Shown here: positions 53,167 to 61,991 of the stretch, in pieces
Layout: each line of letters opens with the position of its first letter
How positions within the stretch are numbered: the stretch's first letter is position 1
Source: Streptomyces sp. QL37
GTDB lineage: Bacteria > Actinomycetota > Actinomycetes > Streptomycetales > Streptomycetaceae
Direction of reading: 5' to 3'
Assembly (NCBI RefSeq): GCF_002941025.1
Contig: NZ_PTJS01000001.1
Coordinates: forward strand, 124,001 to 188,000
DNA length: 64,000 nucleotides
Translations under genes and position numbers: made by a program
Notes under the pieces: model-generated
The model's database searches: none
What the model was told of the DNA's origin: nothing
Seen by the model: only the letters and a program-made list of their open reading frames with translations

Positions 53167-55260
53167 ATGACCGACTCTTCACGGCGAGCAGACGACGACG
53201 CGGCACCGAGGCTCAGGATCGACCGGCGCAGCGCCGGTGAGACCGGGACCGCGGAACGCCTCGCCATGAACCGGACCGGCAGCTTCGAATGGGATCTGGA
53301 CGCCCGGACCCTGGATATCGACGAAGCGGGGCTGCTGGTCTTCGGCCTGGATCCCGCGACCTTCGAGGCGCGACCGGGGGCGGTGCTCGAGCAGTTGGAC
53401 GCGACGGAGAGTGCGCGGCTGGACGCCGCTGTCCAGGAGGCGATAACCGGCGGGAGCAACTCCTACAGCGTCCACTTCCAGGTGCCGCTGAAGGACGGGA
53501 CGCGCCAGTGGACGCATGTCCAGGCGCGGATCCTGCGGTCCGAGGACGGCCGGGCACACCGCGTCATCGGTGTGGTGCGGGACGCGACGGCCGAGGTCAC
53601 CCATTCGGCCTTCGTGCTGGATCTGGAAAAGCGGCGCCGCCGCCAGACGAGCATCGTCGAACGCACCACCGCCGCCATGTCGCGTGCGGTGACCGTGGAC
53701 GACGTCACCGCCGCGCTCACGGGCCCGGGCGGCCTGGTCGGGATCGGGGCGGACGGGCTGGCGCTCGGACTGGTGGAGAACTCCGCACTCAGGATCATCG
53801 CGCTGAGCGGTGACTCCGTGGAGGTTCTTGCAGGTTTGGGCTCCGGGCCGCTCGACGCGGCACTTCCGCTCGGCGACACCATCCTCAGCGGGCGCCCCCG
53901 GTTCATCACCTCGCTCGGATCACTGGCCCGGCGCTATCCGGCGCTCGAGCCGCACATCGGGGAGCTGAACTTTCAGGCCGTCGCCTACCTTCCGCTGATA
54001 GCTCAGGCCCGCTCGTTGGGCGGTCTCGCCCTCTTCTACCGGGAACGCACGGTATTCAACGCGGACGAGCGGATCCTGTGCCTCGGACTGGCCGCCATCG
54101 TCGCCCAGTCCTTGCAGCGGGCGATCCTCTTCGACGAGGAGCGTGAATTCGCCACCGGACTCCAGTCGGCGATGCTTCCGCGTCGGATCCAGGAAATCGA
54201 GGGCGGCGAGATCGCGGTCCGCTACCACGCCGCGTGGAGCGGACGCGAGGTGGGCGGCGACTGGTACGACGTGATCACTCTGCCCAGAGGCCGTATCGGC
54301 GTCGTGGTGGGCGATGTCCAAGGACACGACACGCACGCGGCGGCGATCATGGGCCAGCTGCGCATCGCCCTGCGCGCGTACGCCGCCGAGGGGCATCCCC
54401 CGGCGACCGTACTGGCTCGGGCCTCCCGCTTCCTCGCCGAGCTGGACACCGACAGGTTCGCGACATCGACGTACGCCCAGGTGGACCTCGCCACGGGGGC
54501 GGTGCGCGTGGCGCGCGCCGGACACTTCGGGCCGCTGATCAGGCATACCGACGGGCGGGTCGGAGTCCCCCAGGTGCGCGGGGGTCTTCCGCTCGGGATC
54601 TCCACGGATTTCCGGGACGAGGAGTATCCGGAGACACGCCTCGACCTGGTGCCGGGCGAGACCCTCGTCCTGTACACGGACGGCCTGGTCGAGGAACCCG
54701 GGGCCGATGTCGACACGGGGGTCGCGGCGCTGATCCACGAGGTGAGCGACGGGCCCGACGGCGCCGAGGCGCTGGCCGACCATCTGTCGGACCGGCTGTG
54801 GGAGCGGTGGGGTTCGGGCGACGACGTGGCGCTGCTGGTACTGCGGCGCAGCCCGGATCTCGGGTCGCCGCGTGCGCCCCGGCTGCACCAGTACATCCAT
54901 CAGGCGGACCCTCAGGGATTGTCGGAGGCCCGGTCCATCGTCCGTCAGGCCCTGACGGACTGGGAGCTCGCCGGGCTGGCAGACGACGCGGAGCTGGTCA
55001 CCGGGGAGTTGCTGGTCAATGTGCTGCTGCATACGGAGGGCGGGGCGGTGCTGACGCTGGAGGTCCTGCCGGAACCCGTGCGGCGTATCAGGCTGTCGGT
55101 GCAGGACCGCTCCAGTGTCTGGCCGCGGCGGCGCACTCCGGGCGAGACCTCGACCTCGGGACGTGGTCTGCTGCTGCTCGACGCCGTCGCAGAACGCTGG
55201 GGCATCGAGCCACGAGGAGAAGGCAAGGCCGTCTGGTGCGAGATCGGTCCCGCCACCTGA
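53167..55260 (+). CDS. PAS-GAF-PP2C-HATPase multidomain phosphatase
   Basis: 697 residues. PAS is about 30-155 ('GSFEWDLDARTLDIDEAGLL'), GAF about 170-330, and the PP2C domain about 340-545 with complete motifs 'REVGGDWYDVI', 'VVVGDVQGHDTHAA', 'LYTDGLVEEP' and 'GSGDDVALLVL'. A C-terminal HATPase (about 560-695, 'LVTGELLVNVLLHTEGGAVL', 'TSGRGLLLLDAVAERWG') completes it. Phosphatase and kinase activities on STAS proteins are thus joined in one molecule, a typical Streptomyces partner-switching design. ATG 53167, GGAG ribosome-binding site. Confidence 0.9.
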   Translation: MTDSSRRADDDAAPRLRIDRRSAGETGTAERLAMNRTGSFEWDLDARTLDIDEAGLLVFGLDPATFEARPGAVLEQLDATESARLDAAVQEAITGGSNSYSVHFQVPLKDGTRQWTHVQARILRSEDGRAHRVIGVVRDATAEVTHSAFVLDLEKRRRRQTSIVERTTAAMSRAVTVDDVTAALTGPGGLVGIGADGLALGLVENSALRIIALSGDSVEVLAGLGSGPLDAALPLGDTILSGRPRFITSLGSLARRYPALEPHIGELNFQAVAYLPLIAQARSLGGLALFYRERTVFNADERILCLGLAAIVAQSLQRAILFDEEREFATGLQSAMLPRRIQEIEGGEIAVRYHAAWSGREVGGDWYDVITLPRGRIGVVVGDVQGHDTHAAAIMGQLRIALRAYAAEGHPPATVLARASRFLAELDTDRFATSTYAQVDLATGAVRVARAGHFGPLIRHTDGRVGVPQVRGGLPLGISTDFRDEEYPETRLDLVPGETLVLYTDGLVEEPGADVDTGVAALIHEVSDGPDGAEALADHLSDRLWERWGSGDDVALLVLRRSPDLGSPRAPRLHQYIHQADPQGLSEARSIVRQALTDWELAGLADDAELVTGELLVNVLLHTEGGAVLTLEVLPEPVRRIRLSVQDRSSVWPRRRTPGETSTSGRGLLLLDAVAERWGIEPRGEGKAVWCEIGPAT

Positions 55261-55320
55261 TCCTCCGAACGCGGAAGCGGCAGCGGCGAGGCTTCGGAGC
55301 GGTGGGCGGCGCGGGGGTGG

Positions 55321-55384
55321 AACGGCGCGGGGGCGCAAGAGCGCGGTGGCTCAACAGCGCGGGAGCGCAACGGCGCGGGGGCGC
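55321..55384. repeat. Four 16-bp tandem repeats running into a terminator
   Basis: Units AACGGCGCGGGGGCGC (55321), AAGAGCGCGGTGGCTC (55337), AACAGCGCGGGAGCGC (55353) and AACGGCGCGGGGGCGC (55369). The last copy supplies part of the left arm of the terminator at 55375-55416. First and last units are identical. Confidence 0.7.
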
Positions 55385-55416
55385 ACCGCGACGGAGTTGT
55401 CGCGGTGCGCCCCCGC
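55375..55416. terminator. Bidirectional terminator, 18-bp perfect stem
   Basis: 55375-55392 pairs with 55399-55416 around a 6-nt loop (GGAGTT). It lies between the PAS-PP2C gene and the convergent sortase-substrate gene. Confidence 0.88.
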
Positions 55417-55456
55417 CCGGCCCGCCGGTGTTCTGCCGCCGGGATGCCGGTATGCG

Positions 55457-56089
55457 TCAGTGCTGAGCGCTGCGGCGCTTACGGACGGACCACAGGATGC
55501 CGCCGCCGGCGAGCAGAACCGCGACAGCGGCCCCACCGATGACGGGCGTGGCGGACGAAGAACCGGTCTCGGCCAGGTCCGGCGCGCTGGTGCTCGGCTC
55601 CGCGGGGGCCGGTGCTGCCTCCGTGGCGGTCTCGCTGGGAGTCGCACTCGGCTCGGGAGTCTCCGAGGCCGGCGGCTTCGTGCTCGGGGTCTCCGAAGGC
55701 GTCGCCTCGGACGGGGTGTCGTCCTCACACACCGGAGCGGTCTTCGTGTCCTCGACGGAGTACTTGTCGTTGTCCCCGGCCTTGACGACGAGGCGGACAG
55801 TCAGCTCCTTGTCGTGCTTCGGGAGCTGGAGCGGCGTCTTCGTGCTGAAGTCGCGGCCGAACTGGGTCGTGGCAAGCAGATCGTCCCCGCCAACGACGGA
55901 AACGGTCACCTCGTTCGTGGCGTCGGCCGAGTAGGCCGTCAGGTTGAGCGTCACTTCGGAGCAGGTCACGGCCCAGGTGGGGGTGTGAGCTGCGGCCGGT
56001 CCTGCGGAGAGGACTCCGCCGGCCAGGCCGACTACCGCGGCGGCCGCGAATGCTCCCGCGCCGCGCCACGATCTCCTGGGTATGGTCAT
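55457..56089 (-). CDS. Sortase-anchored surface protein (LAETG motif)
   Basis: 210 residues. The N-terminus has a Sec signal peptide ('RRSWRGAGAFAAAAVVGLAG'). A beta-rich domain ('HTPTWAVTCSEVTLNLTAYS', 'EVTVSVVGGDDLLATTQFG') has two cysteines, one after the signal and one in 'APVCEDD', probably a disulfide. A Pro/Ser/Thr/Glu-rich wall-spanning stretch follows. The C-terminus is 'LAETGSSSATPVIGG', a hydrophobic helix and a KRR tail: an LAxTG class E sorting signal. ATG 56089 with GGAGGAAG. Confidence 0.88.
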   Translation of the reverse strand: MTIPRRSWRGAGAFAAAAVVGLAGGVLSAGPAAAHTPTWAVTCSEVTLNLTAYSADATNEVTVSVVGGDDLLATTQFGRDFSTKTPLQLPKHDKELTVRLVVKAGDNDKYSVEDTKTAPVCEDDTPSEATPSETPSTKPPASETPEPSATPSETATEAAPAPAEPSTSAPDLAETGSSSATPVIGGAAVAVLLAGGGILWSVRKRRSAQH

Positions 56090-56292
56090 GGATTCTTCCT
56101 CCATATGAGTTCACCGCTGAGATGGCGGTGGGGCGCACAGTACTGCTCCCCGTCCCAGGGGGCGCACCCGCCCCATGACTCAGCTGTGCGTCAACCATGC
56201 CCAGATCACCGCTACTTGTGACATGACGGACACACCAGGATGGCCGGAAGCCATTGGGCTCACAGCCCTTCCGCCGGTCTGTGAGGGTGATT

Positions 56293-56781
56293 TCAGAGAG
56301 GCTTGTGCATGATGTGCAGCCCCACATAGCCCTCTGCGGGGTGGTTGAACCCCTCGGGAAGGGTCCCGATGACCTCGAACCCGAGCGAGCGGTACAGGCG
56401 GACGGCGTGGATGTTCGTCTCCACCACGGCGTTGAACTGCATCGCGCGGTACCCCGCCGTACGCGCCCAGTCCACCGTGTACTCGCAGAGGGCCCTGCCC
56501 ACGCCCTGGCCCGAGTGCTCGGGGGCGACCATGTAGCTGGCACTGGCGATGTGCGAGCCGTTGCCCATGTGGTTCCTGTTCATCTTGGCCGTGCCCAGGA
56601 CGATTCCGGCGTCGTCGACTGCGACCACCGTGCGGGCCGGCTCCGGGAGGAGCCACCAGCTCTGGGCCATGTCCTCGCCGAGTTCCACGGGGTAGGTGAA
56701 GGTCTCGCCTGCGGCGACGATGGCATGGAAGAACGGCGAGATGGCGGGCCAGTCCTTGTCGGTGGCTTCCCTGATCAGCAT
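56293..56781 (-). CDS. GNAT-family N-acetyltransferase
   Basis: 162 residues with the GNAT fold: 'IREATDKDWPAISPFFHAIV', 'VVAVDDAGIVLGTAKMNRNH' and the acetyl-CoA binding 'VAPEHSGQGVGRALCEYTVD', then 'FNAVVETNIHAVRLYRSLGF'. It acetylates a small amine, amino acid or protein; substrate unknown. ATG 56781. It follows the DUF6397 gene on the same strand with a 41-nt gap. Confidence 0.85.
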   Translation of the reverse strand: MLIREATDKDWPAISPFFHAIVAAGETFTYPVELGEDMAQSWWLLPEPARTVVAVDDAGIVLGTAKMNRNHMGNGSHIASASYMVAPEHSGQGVGRALCEYTVDWARTAGYRAMQFNAVVETNIHAVRLYRSLGFEVIGTLPEGFNHPAEGYVGLHIMHKPL

Positions 56782-56822
56782 GGGGGCCAAGATGCCCGGG
56801 CGAACCGCCTCGCGCAATCTCT

Positions 56823-57815
56823 TTATCGATCACCGCGCCCTGGTCGGCGCAGTCCCAGCCTGACGAGCAGTCCTCGCCCGGCGCCTGGGCTCCAGCCGGG
56901 GCGACGGGGAGCCGGACCGCTCTGCCCGGTCGGCGTCCCCGTGCCGTCCGGCGCCGGCGGGGCGGCCGCCGGCCGGTCCCGTGCGGGGCGGACCGGAGCG
57001 GGGCGGATCGCGGGGTCGTAACCGGGTCGCGGAGCGGGGCGGAGTTCACGCGCCTGTTCCAGCTCCAGCGTCAGATTCACCCGGCGCCAGAGGATTTCGT
57101 CCGGGTCATCCGCCAGCATCAGCCTCGTCATGGCCTCCCTCCCGGAGACGGACCCCGGTCGCCCGAAGACGGATTCCGGCTGCATGCGCGCAAGGTAGGA
57201 CCGCTCGTAGGGGTCCTCGACCACCTCCGCGAGCTGGACGGGATCCAGGGCGGAGGCCTGCAGGGCCGCGCGCGTCCACGGGTCCTCCGCGCGGCTCAGC
57301 AGGCGGTCGATCCTGCGTGAACGCCAGTTGCGCGCGCGCCAGTCCGTGCCGCCCTCCAGCATGGTCCGCATCCCCACCGGGTTCTTCCCGCCGATCAGAT
57401 CGGGCTCTCTCGCGGCGAAGGCGAGAAGCTCGTCCACCAGATAGAGCCAGACCACCGCGCGGTAGCGGTTCAGATAGAACGCGACCGGCGAGATGCACCC
57501 GATGCGGGCCAGGCCGGTGAAGCGCACGGGCCTGACTCCGAGGAGCTCGGCGCCTTCCGCTGTGCCCGCCGTACGCACCTGGTCCCGGAGCGATCCGGGA
57601 AAGCCCGGCAGCCCGCGCAGCCGGTCGATCTCCTGCTGACGGATCCTGGGCCTCGCCCCTGCCGTCGCCGGCTCCGCACGGATCAGTCCCAGATGGACGG
57701 CGAGATCGAATTCGCCGCGCTTCAAGGTCAGTTCCTGAGCCGCGCGTCCGGCGGACAGGCAGCCGGGTACCGCCGCGTCGGCGGTGGGCGTGCGAGTGGC
57801 TTCCGTAACGGTCAT
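56823..57815 (-). CDS. DUF6397-like Streptomyces-specific protein
   Basis: 330 residues. The N-terminal half has a helix-turn-helix-like region ('AAQELTLKRGEFDLAVHLGL', 'IRQQEIDRLRGLPGFPGSL') and then helical segments ('LFAAREPDLIGG'-like, 'DPYERSYLARMQPESVFGR'). The C-terminal 75 residues are Pro/Arg-rich and disordered. Members occur widely in Streptomyces; the role is unknown. A DNA-binding function is possible. ATG 57815. It ends 41 nt before the GNAT gene, so the two are probably co-transcribed. Confidence 0.65.
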   Translation of the reverse strand: MTVTEATRTPTADAAVPGCLSAGRAAQELTLKRGEFDLAVHLGLIRAEPATAGARPRIRQQEIDRLRGLPGFPGSLRDQVRTAGTAEGAELLGVRPVRFTGLARIGCISPVAFYLNRYRAVVWLYLVDELLAFAAREPDLIGGKNPVGMRTMLEGGTDWRARNWRSRRIDRLLSRAEDPWTRAALQASALDPVQLAEVVEDPYERSYLARMQPESVFGRPGSVSGREAMTRLMLADDPDEILWRRVNLTLELEQARELRPAPRPGYDPAIRPAPVRPARDRPAAAPPAPDGTGTPTGQSGPAPRRPGWSPGAGRGLLVRLGLRRPGRGDR

Positions 57816-57949
57816 GGCCGTCCTCCCCCGTGAGGTCGAATACTCTCTGTGACCACGGTAGCCGGGGGAGGAATCACCCGCAGGGCCTGTGGATAACTCG
57901 AGAAGCTCCACGGAAGACGCAGGTCAGAGGTGTCGAGGTGTAAGGAGCC

Positions 57950-58333
57950 CTACCGTGCCGTCACTCCGAGGTGCTCGCCCACCCGATTGACCAACAGGGT
58001 CATCTCATAGGCGACCGCGCCGACATCGGCCTCGGCGGCGGTCAGTACGCACAGGCAGCTGCCGTCCCCGGCCGCCGTCACGAACAGCAGCGCCTCGTCG
58101 AACTCCACCATGGTCTGGCGTGCTCTCCCCGCACCGAAGTGCCGTCCCGATCCACGGGCCAGGCTCTGCAGCCCGGACGAGACCGCCGCGAGGTGCTCCG
58201 CGTCCTCCCGGGCCAGGCTTGTGCTGGCTCCGGTCACCAGCCCGTCGTTCGACAGCACCAGCGCGTGCCGTATGTGCTCCACCCGGCTGGTGAGATCGTC
58301 TAGGAGCCAGTCAAGTCCCCGGTCCAGCGCCAT
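57950..58333 (-). CDS. Roadblock/LC7 protein (extra CvnB-like)
   Basis: 127 residues with the roadblock fold: 'LDWLLDDLTSRVEHIRHALV', 'LSNDGLVTGASTSLAREDAE' and 'VEFDEALLFVTAAGDGSCLC'. It is close to CvnB at 59824-60261 in its first half. It lies after cvnD on the same strand, making a fifth conservon gene. Roadblock proteins act as scaffolds or GEF-like partners of the Ras-like GTPase (CvnD). ATG 58333 has GGGGAGGACG upstream and is preferred over 58354. Confidence 0.85.
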   Translation of the reverse strand: MALDRGLDWLLDDLTSRVEHIRHALVLSNDGLVTGASTSLAREDAEHLAAVSSGLQSLARGSGRHFGAGRARQTMVEFDEALLFVTAAGDGSCLCVLTAAEADVGAVAYEMTLLVNRVGEHLGVTAR

Positions 58334-58512
58334 GTGCTCGTCCTCCCCGTTCATCCGTTCCCCCGCCTACCGCGCAAGCCTTGCGTACGGCACTCCTACG
58401 GGCAAGCGCCTCTCCGCCGCGGGGGCGCTGCTTCGCGCCACCGCACGCCCGGCCCCGGGTGGGGCGGACGGACATCGGCGTGGGACACGGTGACCTTGCC
58501 GGGGCGCCCGCC

Positions 58513-59148
58513 TCAAGCCGGTCCGGCGGCCCGGCCGACCGAGTCGAGCAGCCGCGCTGTATGCATCCGCCCGGCGTACTCGACCATGCGGATCAGAACT
58601 TCCTTTCCCGAGGCACGATCACGCGCGTCGCACAGGACGACCGGGGTGCCCCGGTCCAGATCCAGTGCGCGCGAGACGTCGTCCTCGGCGTAGGTCCTCG
58701 CGCCCGTGAAGCAGTTGACCGCTACGACGAAGGGGATGCGGCGGTGCTCGAAGTAGTCGACGGCCGGGAAGCAGTCCTCGAGTCGCCGGGTGTCGGCGAG
58801 GACGACGGCTCCGAGCGCCCCCTGCGACAGTTCGTCCCAGAGGAACCAGAAGCGGTCCTGCCCCGGTGTGCCGAACAGGTAGAGCGACAGTCCGGAACGG
58901 ATGGTGATACGCCCGAAGTCCATGGCGACCGTGGTGGTGGTCTTCTGGTCCACCCCACCGGTGTCGTCGACGGACTGCCCGGCCTCGCTGAGGAGTTCCT
59001 CGGTCCGCAACGGCCGGATTTCGCTCACCGCGCCGACAAGGGTCGTCTTGCCGACTCCGAAGCCGCCGGCGACCAATATCTTCAGGGCGAGGTCCCCGGA
59101 GTCCCCGGCCTCTTCCTGGTCCGTGCTGTCCACATGCTCGGAGGACAT
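58513..59148 (-). CDS. cvnD: Conservon Ras-like GTP-binding protein (CvnD)
   Basis: 211 residues with the small-GTPase pattern: P-loop 'LVAGGFGVGKTTLVGAVSEI', switch region around 'TTTVAMDFGRITIRSGLSLY', G3 'LFGTPGQDRFW' and the NKxD-like 'VVAVNCFTGART'. This is the CvnD protein of conservons. It probably cycles between nucleotides in a membrane-associated complex with CvnA and the roadblock proteins, controlling antibiotic or development genes. ATG 59148. The gap to cvnC is 173 nt. Confidence 0.9.
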   Translation of the reverse strand: MSSEHVDSTDQEEAGDSGDLALKILVAGGFGVGKTTLVGAVSEIRPLRTEELLSEAGQSVDDTGGVDQKTTTTVAMDFGRITIRSGLSLYLFGTPGQDRFWFLWDELSQGALGAVVLADTRRLEDCFPAVDYFEHRRIPFVVAVNCFTGARTYAEDDVSRALDLDRGTPVVLCDARDRASGKEVLIRMVEYAGRMHTARLLDSVGRAAGPA

Positions 59149-59321
59149 CGATCACTTCTCTCGCGAGTGCCGTCGGTAGGGGCGACAGCATGACAAGCAG
59201 AGGCAGCCGCCGATGACAGTGAACGGATTTTGACTCATGTGTCCGGACCGGTTCGTTCGATGTTCGGACGAGGTCGCAATCCGTCCTGAGTAGGTGGTGC
59301 GCACGACAACTACAGGAGCGC

Positions 59322-59813
59322 TCAGAGCGCCCGCAGGCCGTCGATCACCTCGCGCAGGATGCGCTCGTCGGGGAGTTGGGCGGGCGGGACGGGCCTGCTG
59401 ACCCGGACACAGCCGGCTTCGAGCAGATCTCCGAGAAGCACCCGCACCACCCCCACGGGCAGATCGGCGTCGGCGGACAGTTCCGCGACGGACTGGACCT
59501 CGTCTCGGCACAGGGCGACAAGAGCACGGTGCTCAGGGCCCAGCAGCGCCTCGCCCGGACGGCCGTCTCCGTCATCGGCCGCCACGAGTGCGATCAGGTC
59601 GAACCGGACCCCACCGGGCCCCGGCTGAGTCCGGCCGCCGGTGACGGCGTAGGGGCGGACCAGCGGGCCCGCCTCGGCGTCGTACCACTGACTGCCCGGC
59701 GGTACGGAGCCGTCGCCCGGGGGCGCTCCGCCGGTCCCTGGCAGTACGGGACCGGTGCCGGACGGCGCTCCGCCCATGCTCCTCGGCGGCACTGCGCCCT
59801 CGCTCATCCGCAC
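59322..59813 (-). CDS. cvnC: Conservon DUF742 protein (CvnC)
   Basis: 163 residues. A Pro/Gly-rich N-terminus (about 1-60) precedes the DUF742 domain with 'LVRPYAVTGGRTQPG', 'LSADADLPVGVVRVLLGDLL' and 'GCVRVSRPVPPAQLPDE'. The domain has a winged-helix-like shape. CvnC is the third conserved conservon component. GTG 59813 follows cvnB by 10 nt, with ribosome-binding purines inside the cvnB end; ATG 59807 is possible. Confidence 0.88.
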   Translation of the reverse strand: MRMSEGAVPPRSMGGAPSGTGPVLPGTGGAPPGDGSVPPGSQWYDAEAGPLVRPYAVTGGRTQPGPGGVRFDLIALVAADDGDGRPGEALLGPEHRALVALCRDEVQSVAELSADADLPVGVVRVLLGDLLEAGCVRVSRPVPPAQLPDERILREVIDGLRAL

Positions 59814-59823
59814 GTGTCCGTCC

Positions 59824-60261
59824 TCAGCCCGTCGCCGGCGGCCCGGCGAGCCTCACCGGGGTTGCGAGGTGTTCGCCCACCCGCTTCACCAGACGCGCCA
59901 TCTCGTACGCCACGAGACCGATGTCCGAGAATGCCGTGCTGAGGACGGTGAGGCAGGAGCCGTCCCCGGCGGCGACGACGAACAGGAAGCCTTCGTCCAT
60001 CTCGACCATCGTCTGCCGTACGCCGCCGGCCCCGAAGTGCCGTCCCGTGCCCTTGGCCAGGCTGTTGAAGCCCGAGGCCACGGCCGCGAGGTGTTCCGCG
60101 TCCTCACGGCCAAGCGCCAGAGAGGCGCCGACAGCCAGACCGTCGTTGCTCAGGACGACGGCGTGCCGGATTTCGGACACGCGGGCGACCAGATCGTCCA
60201 GCAGCCAGTCGAGTTCGCCCGAACCGCGGGACGCCCGTCCGGGTCTCTCGTGCACCGTCAT
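59824..60261 (-). CDS. cvnB: Conservon roadblock/LC7 protein (CvnB)
   Basis: 145 residues with 'GELDWLLDDLVARVSEIRHA', 'LSNDGLAVGASLALGREDAE' and 'VEMDEGFLFVVAAGDGSCLT'. The ATG at 60259-60261 overlaps the TGA of the cvnA tail (ATGA), so cvnA and cvnB were translationally coupled. The first 17 codons are repeated twice elsewhere in the 60.2-62.4 kb rearrangement, but this copy is intact. It partners CvnD and CvnA in a membrane complex. Confidence 0.9.
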   Translation of the reverse strand: MTVHERPGRASRGSGELDWLLDDLVARVSEIRHAVVLSNDGLAVGASLALGREDAEHLAAVASGFNSLAKGTGRHFGAGGVRQTMVEMDEGFLFVVAAGDGSCLTVLSTAFSDIGLVAYEMARLVKRVGEHLATPVRLAGPPATG

Positions 60262-61011
60262 GTCTGCTCTCCTTCGGTGTGCCGACGGAACGGGGCCACG
60301 GGTGCGTAGCCGCCGGAGGTACTGCTGCCCGGTGCCACGCCGCCCCCACGGGTCCATCCGTCGCGGTAGGCGGTCATGCGGGCTCGCGCCTGTTCGGGGG
60401 TGCGTCCGACCGTGGGCCCTCCGCCGGGGCGTGGCTCGCTCTCCTCCGGCTTCGGCTGCTCGCGCAGTTGGGGTACGAGGCTGGCCTGGCGGACGCGCCT
60501 GGGCAGCTCGCCGTCCTCCTCGGTGGAGCGCGGGCGCCGGTGCAGGGTGGTCACCGGGGCCGGTCCGGGCCGCGCCCCCTGCCCAGTGCCCGCGGCCGCA
60601 CCCCGCTCGATGGCGGGCACGGCGGCCGGGGGCACTGGGCAGGGGGCGCGGCCCGGACCGGCCCCGGTGACCACCCTGCACCGGCGCCCGCGCTCCACCG
60701 AGGAGGACGGCGAGCTGCCCAGGCGCGTCCGCCAGGCCAGCCTCGTACCCCAACTGCGCGAGCAGCCGAAGCCGGAGGAGAGCGAGCCACGCCCCGGCGG
60801 AGGGCCCACGGTCGGACGCACCCCCGAACAGGCGCGAGCCCGCATGACCGCCTACCGCGACGGATGGACCCGTGGGGGCGGCGTGGCACCGGGCAGCAGT
60901 ACCTCCGGCGGCTACGCACCCGTGGCCCCGTTCCGTCGGCACACCGAAGGAGAGCAGACATGACGGTGCACGAGAGACCCGGACGGGCGTCCCGCGGTTC
61001 GGGCGAACTCG
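60210..61011. repeat. Large inverted repeat, 390-bp arms
   Basis: 60210-60599 and 60622-61011 are reverse complements except for one mismatch (60592/60629). The 22-nt spacer adjoins the palindrome GCGGCCGC. The right arm is really copy 2 of the cvnA-tail/cvnB-start segment (60596-61011, + strand), joined to copy 1 through the 4-nt overlap CCGC at 60596-60599. Confidence 0.95.
60258..60599 (-). pseudogene. Detached cvnA 3'-end fragment next to cvnB
   Basis: On the minus strand this reads as the C-terminal tail of CvnA: 'PAPVTTLHRRPRSTEEDGEL', 'QASLVPQLREQPKPEE', 'RTPEQARARMTAYRDGWTRG', 'FRRHTEGEQT' and stop, overlapping cvnB. It is cut off from the cvnA body, which lies about 1.4 kb away beyond inverted copies. 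This copy and the one at 61576-61991 are identical over their shared length. Confidence 0.75.
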
Positions 61012-61358
61012 GTGACCTGTTCCGTCTCGACCACCTCACCACCCGCATGAGACGGCACGCCGAGAGCCTGATCATCCTCTCCGGCGCCGCCCCGGGGCGC
61101 GCCTGGCGGATGCCCGTGCCGCTGACCGACGTCGTACGCGCGGCGGTCTCGGAGATCGAGGACCGAGGGCTCGGCATGGGCAGGGAACTGCTCGACGAGG
61201 CCAACGGCCGCATCGAACAGTCCGAGACCCTCGACCTCTTCGACAGCGACCGGCTCGGTCTCTTCGTGGTGAGCAGGCTCTCCGCCCGTCACCGCATCAA
61301 GGTCCGGCTGCGTACATCCCCGTACGGGGATGTACGCAGCCGGACCTTGATGCGGTGA
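60960..61358 (+). pseudogene. Chimeric ORF: cvnB start fused to cvnA kinase pieces
   Basis: 132 codons on the + strand. They start as CvnB ('MTVHERPGRASRGSGEL'), switch at 61000-61011 (shared CGGGCGAACTCG) to CvnA 'GDLFRLDHLTTRMRRHAESL', then skip 60 CvnA codons at 61151-61163 (shared GGAGATCGAGGAC) into 'RGLGMGRELLDEANGRIEQS'. After the palindrome at 61318-61329 the frame continues on the reverse strand of itself ('DVRSRTLMR') and stops. It is not a functional gene. Confidence 0.8.
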
Positions 61359-61496
61359 CGGGCGGAGAGCCTGCTCACCACGAAGAGACCGAGCCGGTCG
61401 CTGTCGAAGAGGTCGAGGGTCTCGGACTGTTCGATGCGGCCGTTGGCCTCGTCGAGCAGTTCCCTGCCCATGCCGAGCCCTCGGTCCTCGATCTCC
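61151..61496. repeat. Perfect 346-nt palindrome
   Basis: 61151-61323 is the exact reverse complement of 61324-61496 (173-bp arms, no spacer). The centre is the 26-nt palindrome CGTACATCCCCGTACGGGGATGTACG at 61311-61336. The ends are set by the joint at 61151-61163. Confidence 0.95.
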
Positions 61497-61627
61497 AAGG
61501 CGTATCCGTTGCCCACGGGTTCCCCGCTGATCCGCACCTTGGTGTGCGGTGGCGAGAACTGGGCCGCGTTCTCCACGAGTTCGCCCGAACCGCGGGACGC
61601 CCGTCCGGGTCTCTCGTGCACCGTCAT
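61289..61627 (-). pseudogene. Second chimeric ORF, minus strand
   Basis: 112 codons. CvnB start 'MTVHERPGRASRGSGEL' (61627) joins at 61576-61583 (shared CGAGTTCG) to CvnA 'VENAAQFSPPHTKVRISGEP' and continues to 'RLRTSPYG', then reads into the palindrome. It overlaps the + strand chimera at 61289-61358. A rearrangement product, not a real gene. Confidence 0.8.
61318..61583. repeat. Direct repeat of cvnA kinase-region DNA (copy of 62135-62400)
   Basis: 61318-61583 equals 62135-62400 over 266 nt (offset 817). It begins in the foldback core CCCCGTACGGGG and ends in CGAGTTCG, the joint with the cvnB-start segment. Confidence 0.9.
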
Positions 61628-61991
61628 GTCTGCTCTCCTTCGGTGTGCCGACGGAACGGGGCCACGGGTGCGTAGCCGCCGGAGGTACTGCTGCCCGGTG
61701 CCACGCCGCCCCCACGGGTCCATCCGTCGCGGTAGGCGGTCATGCGGGCTCGCGCCTGTTCGGGGGTGCGTCCGACCGTGGGCCCTCCGCCGGGGCGTGG
61801 CTCGCTCTCCTCCGGCTTCGGCTGCTCGCGCAGTTGGGGTACGAGGCTGGCCTGGCGGACGCGCCTGGGCAGCTCGCCGTCCTCCTCGGTGGAGCGCGGG
61901 CGCCGGTGCAGGGTGGTCACCGGGGCCGGTCCGGGCCGCGCCCCCTGCCCAGTGCCCGCGGCCGCCGTGCCCGCCATCGAGCGGGGTGCGG
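61576..61991 (-). repeat. Third copy of the cvnA-tail/cvnB-start segment
   Basis: 61576-61991 is the reverse complement of 60596-61011 over 416 nt with one mismatch (61958/60629). It is contiguous with the main cvnA body to its right. The tail reading frame (minus, stop at 61624) is open here but in a different frame from the cvnA body. Confidence 0.92.
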
